A DNA stretch of 64,000 nt from Flavimaricola marinus (GTDB lineage: Bacteria > Pseudomonadota > Alphaproteobacteria > Rhodobacterales > Rhodobacteraceae): contig NZ_FXZK01000002.1 in the NCBI RefSeq assembly GCF_900184895.1, positions 1 through 64,000 on the forward strand, in the 5' to 3' direction. The notes under the pieces were generated by a model. The model made no database searches. It worked only from the letters and a program-made list of their open reading frames with translations, and was not told the origin of the DNA. Shown here in pieces: positions 45,601-54,278 of this stretch (position 1 is the first letter of the stretch; the number at the start of each line of letters is the position of its first letter). Position numbers and translations under genes: made by a program.

Positions 45601-46524
45601 ATGAAAGCCGCCGTCTTCGACACATATGCCGGCCCAGTTGAAATAGCGGACGTGCCGCCACCGGTCCTCGAACCGGATGCAGTATTGATCGACGTCCATG
45701 CAGCGAGCATCAACCCGATCGACAACATCGTCCGCGCAGGACATCTCAAGGATATGATTTCGCTGACGTTTCCACACGTCTTGGGCTATGATGTCAGTGG
45801 CGTCATCACTGCCGTAGGGGATGAAGTTTCTGGTTTCGATGTCGGTGACGAAGTCTTCGCGCGGGTTCATCAGGAAGATGCAGGCACATTGGCTGAGGTC
45901 GCACGTGTGAAGGCGTCTGCATTGGCGCAAAAGCCCTCCGTGATCAGCCATCTCGAAGCCGCGACAATTCCGCTGACGGGGCTGACCGCATGGCAGGCGC
46001 TGGTCGAGAAGGCGGGTCTGCAAGCCGGTCAGAAAGTGCTCATTCATGCCGGTTCGGGCGGGGTTGGAACGCTCGCCATCCAGATCGCAAAGAGTCTTGG
46101 TGCATTTGTCGCAACGACCGTCAGCGCGCGAAACGCCGAGTTGGTCTCATCACTTGGTGCAGACCTCGTGATTGACTACAAGAGCGAAGACTTCACCCAG
46201 ATCGCGACGGACTATGATGTAGTTGTCGACATGCTGGGAGGAGAGGTCATGCAGGACTCCTTCAAGGTCCTCAATAAGGGAGGCCACCTTGTGTCGATCA
46301 AGGGACAGGACACGGAAGGGTTGGCTGATGAATACGGTGTATCCTTCAATAGCTTCTTCATGGAGCCAAACGGTTCTCAGTTGGCTCACTTGGCCGAGAT
46401 GATCGAACAGGGATCGCTCAAGCCGGTTATCGACAGCACCTTTTCATTGCAGGATGCTGCTCGGGCCTATGACAAGCTGGCTGACGGGCATACCGTGGGC
46501 AAGATAGGCATTACGGTCAAATAA
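45601..46524 (+). CDS. NADPH:quinone oxidoreductase-like MDR-family protein
   Basis: This 307-residue enzyme of the medium-chain dehydrogenase/reductase superfamily lacks zinc ligands. The GroES-like domain begins MKAAVFDTYAGPVEIADVPP and contains HAASINPIDNIVRAG. The Rossmann fold has HAGSGGVGTLAIQIAKSLGA near 150. This pattern is typical of NADPH-dependent quinone or enone reductases. A ribosome-binding site (AAAGGAAACAACC) precedes the ATG. It is divergent from the kinase operon and no functional link is obvious. Confidence 0.9.
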   Translation: MKAAVFDTYAGPVEIADVPPPVLEPDAVLIDVHAASINPIDNIVRAGHLKDMISLTFPHVLGYDVSGVITAVGDEVSGFDVGDEVFARVHQEDAGTLAEVARVKASALAQKPSVISHLEAATIPLTGLTAWQALVEKAGLQAGQKVLIHAGSGGVGTLAIQIAKSLGAFVATTVSARNAELVSSLGADLVIDYKSEDFTQIATDYDVVVDMLGGEVMQDSFKVLNKGGHLVSIKGQDTEGLADEYGVSFNSFFMEPNGSQLAHLAEMIEQGSLKPVIDSTFSLQDAARAYDKLADGHTVGKIGITVK

Positions 46525-46794
46525 GACTGACCGCTTTCACCGGTCATGACGCTGCGCTCGTCCAGTAAGGGCGAGCGCAGAGAATTAACGAAAATTTCCT
46601 CTTGAGATCAAGTGATTGCACGCCACGACATCATGGCTGGACCAACTCACTACGGTCTGACTTCCTACCAACTACCGCTCATGACAGGTGGACAGCACCC
46701 CTCCGCATGACGCGCCGACGCCTCGTATGTTTATTTCCGGACTATGAACGCTTTGGCTCTCGGTCTAGTGAAAGAAAAACAATGAGGTGAGATC

Positions 46795-47082
46795 ATGTGG
46801 CGCAGCTTTGTTCAACTTTCTTTGACCGCTTTGCTCGTGTCTGGTTGCGGCCAGAGCGGGTCTGGCCCGGTTGTCGTTCAAGGTACTGGAGATGAAGAAT
46901 TCCTGAATCTGCGTGCTGGTCCGGGCCTCGGGTACAGCGTCGTCTTGGGGCTGCCAGAAGGAACAACGCTTAATCGTCGCGATTGTATTACTGAGTTGGG
47001 GCAGTTGTGGTGTGAAGTATCGCTTACCAACGCACCGCGCTTGAGCGGTTATGTGGCGGCAGACTATTTGTCGGCCCCATAG
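46795..47082 (+). CDS. SH3b-domain lipoprotein
   Basis: This 95-residue protein has a lipoprotein signal peptide (SLTALLVSGC, lipid-bearing Cys near residue 18) and one bacterial SH3 domain. The SH3 pattern LNLRAGPGLGYSVVLGLPEG ends with GYVAADYL. Two further Cys (RDCITELGQLWCEV) may form a disulfide. Such proteins sit in the periplasm on a membrane and may bind peptidoglycan. The ATG at 46795 follows GAGGTGAGATC. It is a single gene. Confidence 0.85.
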   Translation: MWRSFVQLSLTALLVSGCGQSGSGPVVVQGTGDEEFLNLRAGPGLGYSVVLGLPEGTTLNRRDCITELGQLWCEVSLTNAPRLSGYVAADYLSAP

Positions 47083-47254
47083 GTGGTATACCCAATGCTC
47101 CGCCGAGGGCCGGGTCATTGGGGTTCCTCCAGGCGTCGATGGTGCCTACTCTCCAGAGGCCCAATGAGGCATTCCGTTGCCGCCGATTTGCTCGTAAGCT
47201 CGAAAGCGAAGTAAGAGCAATCGCGCATCTCCCTGCTTGTGAGGCTCATAATTG

Positions 47255-48055
47255 ATGAACAGTAGCGATGTTCTCCTCCGTGACCTAACCGACGACGGCG
47301 TATTGCGTCTGACGTTGAACGATGTGGGGCGTCGGAACGCATTGTCCGAGGCGATGTTGAAAGAACTGTCACGAGCGGTTGCGACAGCGGCGTCAGATCC
47401 AATCATACGTGTTGTCGTTCTGGCCGCGAATGGCCCAGCTTTTTGCGCGGGCCACGATCTCAAGGAACTAACGGCGGGGCGGGCAGCGGGCGACCGTGGT
47501 CGCGCCTATTTCGCCAAGATCATGGATCAGTGTTCCTGCGTCATGAAAGCGATCGTCACCTGTCCGAAGCCGGTCATCGCCGAGGTGGGCGGCGTCGCCA
47601 CGGCTGCCGGGTGCCAATTGGTTGCCAGCTGTGATCTGGCTGTTGCGACTGAAAGCGCTCGGTTCAGCACACCGGGTGTCCATATCGGGCTCTTTTGTTC
47701 GACGCCCATGGTGGCGCTCTCGCGAAATGTCGCCGCAAAGCACGCCATGGAGATGCTTCTGACCGGTGAAATGATCTCGGCCAGCCGTGCAGCTGAAATC
47801 GGACTGATCAATCGCGCCGTGGCGGCAGATGAACTCCAAGAGGCGACAATGACCCTTGCACGAAAGATCGCGTCAAAATCCAGTTCTACTTTGGCGATCG
47901 GCAAGAGCGCATTCTACGCGCAACGCGAAATGGCGCTTTCCGAAGCCTACGACTTCGCCTCGAAAGTCATGGTGAACAATATGCTGACGAAAGATGCCGA
48001 GGAAGGCATTGGCGCGTTCGTAGAAAAACGAGAGCCGACCTGGAAGGACGGCTAG
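47255..48055 (+). CDS. Enoyl-CoA hydratase/isomerase family protein
   Basis: This 266-residue crotonase-fold protein has the oxyanion-hole segments AANGPAFCAGHDLKEL near 65 and VGGVATAAGCQLVASCDLAV near 115, followed by GVHIGLFCSTPMVAL. In the second segment AAGC takes the usual AGG position. The Glu expected for classical hydration is not evident, so the exact reaction is open (hydratase, isomerase or other). The ATG at 47255 directly follows a TTG. There is no partner fatty-acid gene nearby. Confidence 0.9.
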   Translation: MNSSDVLLRDLTDDGVLRLTLNDVGRRNALSEAMLKELSRAVATAASDPIIRVVVLAANGPAFCAGHDLKELTAGRAAGDRGRAYFAKIMDQCSCVMKAIVTCPKPVIAEVGGVATAAGCQLVASCDLAVATESARFSTPGVHIGLFCSTPMVALSRNVAAKHAMEMLLTGEMISASRAAEIGLINRAVAADELQEATMTLARKIASKSSSTLAIGKSAFYAQREMALSEAYDFASKVMVNNMLTKDAEEGIGAFVEKREPTWKDG

Positions 48056-48269
48056 GAGGGCGTCCAAGGCTTGAAATACACCTGAGAACTGGCACCGATC
48101 CTGACGTAAAACATTAAGGCCAGCGTCGTTTGACTTGCTTGCAGAGTTTCCAAGAGGTGTTGACGGGATAAGCTACAATCTACTGGCTTTCATACAGTTT
48201 TCATTGCGCTGCTTTAAGAAAGCTGATCGTTTCTGCTTAATTTCAGCGTTGTCACAGTGAGCCCATCCC

Positions 48270-49925
48270 GTGGATGAACCACATCTCCTCGAATTTCTGA
48301 TCAGTATCGCCGGTTCGGCGGCGCTACTCATTTGGGCGGTCCGATTGGTGCGAACTGGCGTAGAGCGGGGCTTCGCCGCGCCGTTACGGATTTGGCTGCG
48401 CCATTCGTCCAGGAACAAGCTGCTTGCTGCGAGCACAGGCATGGTGACTGCGGTCTTTCTGCAGAGCTCGACCGCCGTCGCGGTCTTGGTGTCGAACTTC
48501 GTCGCGAAGCGTGGACTGGCCACGGGCACAGGTCTTGCGATCCTGTTGGGCGCTGATGTGGGTTCTGCGGTCGTGACGCAGCTCTTGGTGGTGCGGCAGC
48601 CAATATTGATCCCTCTGTTGCTGCTTGTCGGCGTCTCGGCATTTCTCCGGGGCGAGGCAAGCGGCACGCGACAGTTGGGTCGGATCATGATCGGACTGGC
48701 CCTCATCTTCGTTTCGCTGGACATGATCCGCGCCGCCACCGGGCCAATGGTGGCCAATCCTGCAACGCAGATCGCCATGGGCTACCTCGGGCGGGATCTC
48801 GTGACAGCCTTTGTCATTGGGGCCGGGTTCGCTTGGGTCGTGCATTCCAGCGTCGCGGCGGTGCTGTTGTTTGTCACCCTGGCGGGACAGGGTGTTCTGC
48901 CGCCAACGGCCGCGGCCGCCATGATCATGGGCGCGAATCTCGGCGGGGCCTTCATTGCCTATGTACTCACGCATTCCTCGCCGCTCGAGTCGCGCCGAAT
49001 GGTCGTCGCCAATCTCGCTCTGCGCGGGGGCGGGGCAATATTGGCAACCATCCTGATTGCCTTCGCGCCCGACCTCCTGAGTGAATTGGGGTCCACGCCT
49101 GCTCGACAAGCCATCAATCTCCATTTGGCCTTCAATCTGACGCTGGCATTGCTGGCTCTTCCGGTGGTCGGACCGATTGCATTTGCTATAACCCGCATCA
49201 TGGCCGAGAAAGTCATGCCCGAAATCCAACAGGAGGTCGTCTCGGCGCTCGATCCAGCTGCATTGGACCGGCCACAGCGAGGATTGGACTGTGCGGCGCG
49301 CGAGTTGCTTGGAATGGGGCAGAAAATCGAGCTCATGCTGGTCTCGGTGGAGCCACTGTACGACCAATGGAATGCCGCCACGGCAAAGGCAATCATCGAG
49401 CAGGATCAAACCATCAAGCAGAAGCATCTCGAGGTGAAGTTATATCTCGCAAAACTCGGCAAGTCGGGGCTTGATGAAGAGCTTAGTCGCCGATCGTTGG
49501 AGCTTGCCTCGATCTCCGCGAGCCTCGATTCCGCGTCGGACGCTATCGCAAGGATCATGCTTGATCTGGCAAAACGGCTGGACGCACAGAAACTGAAATT
49601 TTCCAAGCGTGGGCGGGAAGAGATCAATGATTTCTCAGACCGCGTGCACAGCAACGTCCAGTTGGCGTTGAATGTGATGATGAATCAAAATCCGGCCGAG
49701 GCGCGAGAGCTTGTCGCAGCCAAGGACAAGGTCCGCCAAGTCGAGCAAAAGCTGCAGCGCAACCATATCGGCAGGCTACGAGAGGGTCTCGCCGAAAGCA
49801 TCGATACCAGCAATATTCACCAAGAAACCCTGCGTGCGCTTAAGCAGATCAACACTGCCTTCTCAATGGTCGGCTATCCGATCTTGGCGAAGTCCGGCGA
49901 TCTCTTGGAGAGCCGGCTGGTTTGA
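48270..49925 (+). CDS. Na/Pi cotransporter family protein with PhoU-like tail
   Basis: This 551-residue protein starts at GTG 48270. The first ~310 residues are membrane helices with two inverted Na/Pi cotransporter repeats, each with a QSS motif region (TAVFLQSSTAVAVLVSNFVA; AWVVHSSVAAVLLFVTLAGQ). The last ~220 residues are helical and PhoU-like (ELLGMGQKIELMLVSVEPLY onward). The family (NptA/YjbB) moves phosphate, outward in YjbB. It stands alone, with 214 bp upstream. Confidence 0.9.
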   Translation: MDEPHLLEFLISIAGSAALLIWAVRLVRTGVERGFAAPLRIWLRHSSRNKLLAASTGMVTAVFLQSSTAVAVLVSNFVAKRGLATGTGLAILLGADVGSAVVTQLLVVRQPILIPLLLLVGVSAFLRGEASGTRQLGRIMIGLALIFVSLDMIRAATGPMVANPATQIAMGYLGRDLVTAFVIGAGFAWVVHSSVAAVLLFVTLAGQGVLPPTAAAAMIMGANLGGAFIAYVLTHSSPLESRRMVVANLALRGGGAILATILIAFAPDLLSELGSTPARQAINLHLAFNLTLALLALPVVGPIAFAITRIMAEKVMPEIQQEVVSALDPAALDRPQRGLDCAARELLGMGQKIELMLVSVEPLYDQWNAATAKAIIEQDQTIKQKHLEVKLYLAKLGKSGLDEELSRRSLELASISASLDSASDAIARIMLDLAKRLDAQKLKFSKRGREEINDFSDRVHSNVQLALNVMMNQNPAEARELVAAKDKVRQVEQKLQRNHIGRLREGLAESIDTSNIHQETLRALKQINTAFSMVGYPILAKSGDLLESRLV

Positions 49926-50048
49926 CAGAGCATCGGATTGCGGCACCGGCGCAACCGGCAACTTCGCGTAGGGTGAGGAAAGTGATCCGTCGCAAGCAGG
50001 TCGAGCAATCTACTGGTCAACAATCATTTTGAGAACTCATTGCTTCCG

Positions 50049-51983
50049 TCAGGCCCGATGCCCGAAGCTCAATTTGAAGCGAAAAGCGAAATCGCCCTCG
50101 GTCCACATTGAAAAATTTGTGCCCCATTTGTTGTTGAACAAGACAAAGCGCCCACCTTTTTCGGGCTCCGGCAAAACGGTGGTGTGGTTGAGAAACGGTT
50201 GCGACGATAGGCCGAACAGCGCAGCATCGGCCGTCTCAAGTCGGAGCGGTCCCGCGGCATTCGCGACCTCGATCGCCTGCACCGCGTGGAGTTGTCGGTT
50301 GCCATGTGGCGGAACGTTCAGTGGATCAAGGCGCAAAGCCATTTTCTCTACCTTCAGACTGTCGTCCCCAATCTTTGGTTCAAAATGGCAGAACCCGGCT
50401 TCTGGCTGGCGGTTCGCAGATTTGCCGATCAGATGGAGCGTTAGGTGAAGGGCGTCCTGCTGGGCCTCATAATCCCAGATCACTTGACGTGGTGCGCCGA
50501 AATCGCGAACAGCGTCACTTGGCATTTCGGCCGCTATCAGGGCACGGTTCTTCTCCACGAAAGCAGTTGTCCGAGTCGGCTGAAAAGTGTCCGAGCGCTG
50601 CGTCTTGGCGTTGGAAAGCCCCGGCTTTGTGTGGTCAAGAATGGCCCAATGGTAGCGATGGGTCAGATAGGAGCCAAGGTAGCTCTCGACTTTATCGGCA
50701 GAGTAGGCTCGCTGGGAATAGGCAAAAATTCCAGCCCCGTCGTCTCTTGCCTCCAAGAGCAGTTTCCCATCCCGTCGTAGCGACAATAGTGCACCGGTTG
50801 ACGTATCAAACTGCGCCTCAAACGCCCCAATTTGGAGCGGTTCGCTAAGCGGGGTGATGGTACCGCTGACGGTTGGCACATTCGGAATGTCGTCCACCAG
50901 AGCCACGTCGGTGTGATCGAGTAGAGCGAGCGCCTCATCGATGAAAACATCCTGCTCACGCCAAGCCCCTTCGACAATGGCGAACCTCGGATCTCGGCTG
51001 CGAGCCGCTTCGAAATCAGCGCGGTCCCATGCTTTGTCGTCTCGCAGATAGGTTTTGATGTCGACACCCCAAGTGTGTTCGGCCACTTCCAATAGCTTGC
51101 GTCCAAACGCTCGGCGTTTTGGCGTCAGAGCATCTGAAAACCCGTCAAACGCTCTCTGACAGGCCAAGAACCGAGATAGGCGTCGTGGCGCCGAGCCAAT
51201 TCCATGAATCCATGTGTCGCCGATCTCTTGGGTGACAACGGGTAACTTGTCGCGATGTGCGCGAAGATCGTTCCAGTAGTCGTCAAGGGTAGAGGCGCGG
51301 ATGTAGTCGTGCGGGTTGTCCTCAACCATTCGATCCCATGTTTCGACAACTTGTCCGACGTTCTGTGGGCCCATGTTGTCCACCGTGTGCGCAAACGCGA
51401 TGGCGGCGGTCGTTCCATCGGCACAGAACGTCTCGCCGTAAGAGCTCTGGTACAAGACCACGATTTCGGCGCCATTGGGTGCTTGCCAGCGAAACAACGA
51501 TGGCAATTCCGGCACGGGTGAGGCCGCATTCACGCCAAGATGCAGGAACTCTACTCCGTGATCTGCCATGACTTCGACCGCACCGATCGTGTGGCCCGGC
51601 ACATCCGTCATCTTGGCGGCGCGCGTGGTGCGACCAAACCGCTGGTCCAGCTCATATGAGATCGACAATGCTTCCGCCAGGAGCGGGCGCGACATCAATT
51701 CGGTATGCGTTGTAAAGGGCAGGGCGTGCCAGGCTATGATACCGCTCTCAATCGCCCGTTCCAAGCGCCTCACCTTTTCCGCCGGCTGAGTGTTGAGGTG
51801 ATCCCATATCAGCCAACTGCCGGTTGACCACCGAAATGCGGGTTCATCCGGGTCTTCCTTGAGGAAATGTTCGCCGGTATCGAGCGCCATAGGGATATAG
51901 TGCTCATGATACTGCCGGCGTACGCTACTGGCATAGCCGGTAAAACCGAGATCGAGATGGGTCTTGAAGACGAGGTGTATCAT
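50049..51983 (-). CDS. GH38-like protein of the DUF5054 type
   Basis: This 644-residue protein begins MIHLVFKTHLDLGFTGYASS, where HLD parallels the metal-binding HxD of GH38 enzymes. AKMTDVPGHTIGAVEVMADH parallels the nucleophile block WLPDTFGY. Later blocks (EIGDTWIHGIGSAPRRLSRF) and a C-terminal beta domain fit the DUF5054 family. This suggests a divergent alpha-mannosidase-like glycosidase with its own substrate. It has no signal peptide, so it is cytosolic. It is divergent from the CUT1 importer operon, which suggests that it processes the imported sugar. The ATG at 51983 was chosen because it places HLD near the start, as in relatives. Confidence 0.82.
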   Translation of the reverse strand: MIHLVFKTHLDLGFTGYASSVRRQYHEHYIPMALDTGEHFLKEDPDEPAFRWSTGSWLIWDHLNTQPAEKVRRLERAIESGIIAWHALPFTTHTELMSRPLLAEALSISYELDQRFGRTTRAAKMTDVPGHTIGAVEVMADHGVEFLHLGVNAASPVPELPSLFRWQAPNGAEIVVLYQSSYGETFCADGTTAAIAFAHTVDNMGPQNVGQVVETWDRMVEDNPHDYIRASTLDDYWNDLRAHRDKLPVVTQEIGDTWIHGIGSAPRRLSRFLACQRAFDGFSDALTPKRRAFGRKLLEVAEHTWGVDIKTYLRDDKAWDRADFEAARSRDPRFAIVEGAWREQDVFIDEALALLDHTDVALVDDIPNVPTVSGTITPLSEPLQIGAFEAQFDTSTGALLSLRRDGKLLLEARDDGAGIFAYSQRAYSADKVESYLGSYLTHRYHWAILDHTKPGLSNAKTQRSDTFQPTRTTAFVEKNRALIAAEMPSDAVRDFGAPRQVIWDYEAQQDALHLTLHLIGKSANRQPEAGFCHFEPKIGDDSLKVEKMALRLDPLNVPPHGNRQLHAVQAIEVANAAGPLRLETADAALFGLSSQPFLNHTTVLPEPEKGGRFVLFNNKWGTNFSMWTEGDFAFRFKLSFGHRA

Positions 51984-52867
51984 GTTCGTTCCGAAGTTGG
52001 TTCTTCTGGCAAATGCTCAGGGAAAGTATTGATGGGGGTCGGAGTGGCCCATTGAGCCATGGATCAGCCGCCCGGTCGATGACGCGGCCGTCTAGGCGCT
52101 CTCCATTCGTCCCGCCATTCAATTTGCCCCCCAATAAGTGCTCAGGTGTGAAGAGTTGCTGGCAAACGGTCCAAAAGCCAACCCAAGATTCTGCCGGCAA
52201 TGGATCCAAGGAAGGCCGCGTCCCAACTTGCGGCGCCAATTTGGTGAAACGCTGTTCCAAGTCAAAGCTGCCGGATTTCGCGGACGACGGACAGTGAAAT
52301 TAAGTCGGCGTCCTTGGGCGACTCAGGTACCAATGATCCTCGTTTGATTCGTTCGATCGGCACCTGTTGGCGCGTCGCGCAGCGGCGTTCTGATCAAAAC
52401 GCCTGCGCCGAACACAACTCAATTTCCTGTCAATAGAATTTTTTGGACGTTAGCAAACAGCATCCGAGTGATCGGTGGACGAGGTTGGTGAGGATTGATC
52501 GCTTTTTGGGCGGTTTGCGAACTTGGGCAGGCGGGCGGGAGAATTCCAACAACTCGGAGTGATGGGCGCCCATCCGCATGAAAAAAAAGGGGAAGAAGCG
52601 TCCTCAACATTCGCTTGTCACGCTATTTTTCAGACCAAGCATCCCAATCAAGAGACAGCCAGCCCGGCATTCACTTCCCGCTTCAGACGGGCGTCGATCT
52701 ACCCGTCATCTGTCAAGAAACTCTTACATTGGCAGCCTAACAGGAGGGGCGTTCGATGGTCGGGAAAGAGGTTCGAAGGAATCATATTCCCAGATCAAAA
52801 ATAATCTGCGAACGTCGCTGCACACGTGTGCAGTGTCACGCGAACATGGATTTTGGGAGGATAGAAA
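51984..52867. other. Long regulatory gap between the DUF5054-type gene and the CUT1 operon
   Basis: About 880 bp without a convincing gene. Short frames exist on both strands (one of 111 codons on the reverse strand, overlapping the DUF5054-type start), but none has a good ribosome-binding site or a recognised product. The only clear element is a perfect 16-bp palindrome at 52818-52833. Confidence 0.55.
52818..52833. promoter_or_regulatory. Perfect 16-bp palindrome, probable LacI-family operator
   Basis: CTGCACACGTGTGCAG is a perfect palindrome with a central CpG, the classic shape of LacI-family operators. It lies 34 bp upstream of the ATG of the sugar-binding-protein gene, where a repressor would block transcription. 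The repressor encoded at 58849 in the same operon is the likely binder. Confidence 0.75.
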
Positions 52868-54214
52868 ATGGCCAACCTTACACGTACGACCGCTTTAATC
52901 GGGGCACTTGCCGGACTTGCAACGACCGCGATGGCCGAAGATGTGACGATTACCGTCTGGGCAGGCGGATCGAACGACAGTGACAGCTATCGCATCGAGG
53001 CAATCGAGATCGCGGCCGACATCCTCGAGCGCGAAGCCGCGATCATGGGCGATGAGCTGAACATCACCGTCGAGGGGCGTCGCGACTTCACTGGTTGGGA
53101 TGAATTCAAGCAGGGCATCACGCTTGGCGCCGAGGCCGGGACCGCGCCAAGCATCGTTGTCACGTCTCACCTTGATATCGCTCCTTGGAGCCAGGCAGGC
53201 TACATCGTTCCGGTCGAAGACTACGTCGATCTGGATTCATGGCCACTGAACAACATTTATCCAAACCTGATGGAAATCGCGTCCTATGCGGGCACCCAAT
53301 GGGGTATCCCACAAGACGCCGAGTCGCGTCCCTTCTTCTTCTGGCGCGAGACGCTCGAGGCGATCGGCTATAGCGAAGACCAGATCGACGCTCTGCCGGA
53401 TATGGTCGCGTCTGGGGAGTATACGCTCCAGAATGTTCTCGAGGATGCCACCAAAGCCGTCGAGATGGGCGTCGTCGAAGAAGGCTACGGGTTCTATCCA
53501 CGCGTCTCCAACGGTCCTGACTATGCTCAGTTCTACCAGTCATTCGGGGGCGTCCTGATGGACCCAGACACCGGCAAGCTCGTGCTGGACAAGACTGCGA
53601 TGACGGAATTCTATCAATTCTTCGTCGACGCCGTTGCTGCCGGAGTGACCCGTCAGAACCATATCGGAACCGACTGGAACCAGTGGTATACCGAAGTGGC
53701 AAATGGCCGGGCCGCGTTCTGGCACGGCGGAACTTGGCATTTCGGCCGCTATGCCACAGAAGGCAACGACGATTTCTGGGGCACGATCCAGTTCTCGCTG
53801 ATCCCCGCCGGCAACGACGCCGGACGGGCAAACACGATCACCCATCCCTTGGTTTACCTTGTCATGGACCAGGAAGATGACCGTGTGGAAGAGATCGCAG
53901 CACAATTGATTGCCATTGCGTCCGAGCCTCGCCTCAACTCCTTGCATGCAATCCAGTCCAATCACTTGGCTGTGGCTCAGGCACAAAGCGATATCGACCT
54001 CTATCGCGGCGACCGTTGGGCCTCCGAGGCGACCGAGGTGCTTTTGGCTTCGGCGACATCCCAACCAAACCACCTTCAATACGGGGCCTTCTCCGAAGCG
54101 ATGTTCCGTGGGCTTGAGGCGGCATGGAGCGGTGTTCAGACGCCCGAAGAAGCCGTTGCCGAAGTCGAAGCGCAAATGCGCGCCACTCTTGGCGACGATC
54201 TCATCGTTCGTTGA
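52868..54214 (+). CDS. Sugar ABC transporter periplasmic substrate-binding protein (CUT1 type)
   Basis: This 448-residue precursor has a signal peptide (TALIGALAGLATTAMA, cleavage before ED) and the family 1 solute-binding fold, starting VTITVWAGGSNDSDSYR. Aromatic residues that could stack on a sugar are frequent (FFFWRETLEA; GTDWNQWYTE; AFWHGGTWHFGRY). The ATG at 52868 follows GGGAGGATAGAAA, a strong ribosome-binding site. It is the first gene of the seven-gene operon ending with the IMPase-family gene. The substrate could be a sugar or a glycerophosphodiester, judging from its partners. Confidence 0.92.
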   Translation: MANLTRTTALIGALAGLATTAMAEDVTITVWAGGSNDSDSYRIEAIEIAADILEREAAIMGDELNITVEGRRDFTGWDEFKQGITLGAEAGTAPSIVVTSHLDIAPWSQAGYIVPVEDYVDLDSWPLNNIYPNLMEIASYAGTQWGIPQDAESRPFFFWRETLEAIGYSEDQIDALPDMVASGEYTLQNVLEDATKAVEMGVVEEGYGFYPRVSNGPDYAQFYQSFGGVLMDPDTGKLVLDKTAMTEFYQFFVDAVAAGVTRQNHIGTDWNQWYTEVANGRAAFWHGGTWHFGRYATEGNDDFWGTIQFSLIPAGNDAGRANTITHPLVYLVMDQEDDRVEEIAAQLIAIASEPRLNSLHAIQSNHLAVAQAQSDIDLYRGDRWASEATEVLLASATSQPNHLQYGAFSEAMFRGLEAAWSGVQTPEEAVAEVEAQMRATLGDDLIVR

Positions 54215-54225
54215 TCAACCAGAAG

Positions 54226-54253
54226 GGCAGGGTGCGTTCCTTCGCGCCCTGCC
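54226..54253 (+). terminator. 11-bp stem hairpin between binding-protein and permease genes
   Basis: GGCAGGGTGCG (54226-54236) pairs with CGCGCCCTGCC (54243-54253) around a TTCCTT loop, one pair being T-G. No T-run follows, so it is more likely an mRNA-stabilising or attenuating hairpin, comparable to the malE-malF intergenic structure, than a full terminator. Confidence 0.65.
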
Positions 54254-54278
54254 AACCTAATTCAAGGACATTCCACTC

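Noticed and set aside
46601-46612. CTTGAGATCAAG as a possible FNR box
   Set aside because: The half-sites are separated by only 2 bp, not the 4 required with TTGAT/ATCAA, and it is far from the next start.
48384-49427. 347-codon open frame on the reverse strand
   Set aside because: It is antisense to the Na/Pi cotransporter gene and has the composition typical of a shadow frame.
51925-52260. 111-codon reverse frame upstream of the DUF5054-type gene
   Set aside because: It overlaps the start of that gene in another frame, lacks a ribosome-binding site and has no recognised product; conservation data would be needed to revive it.
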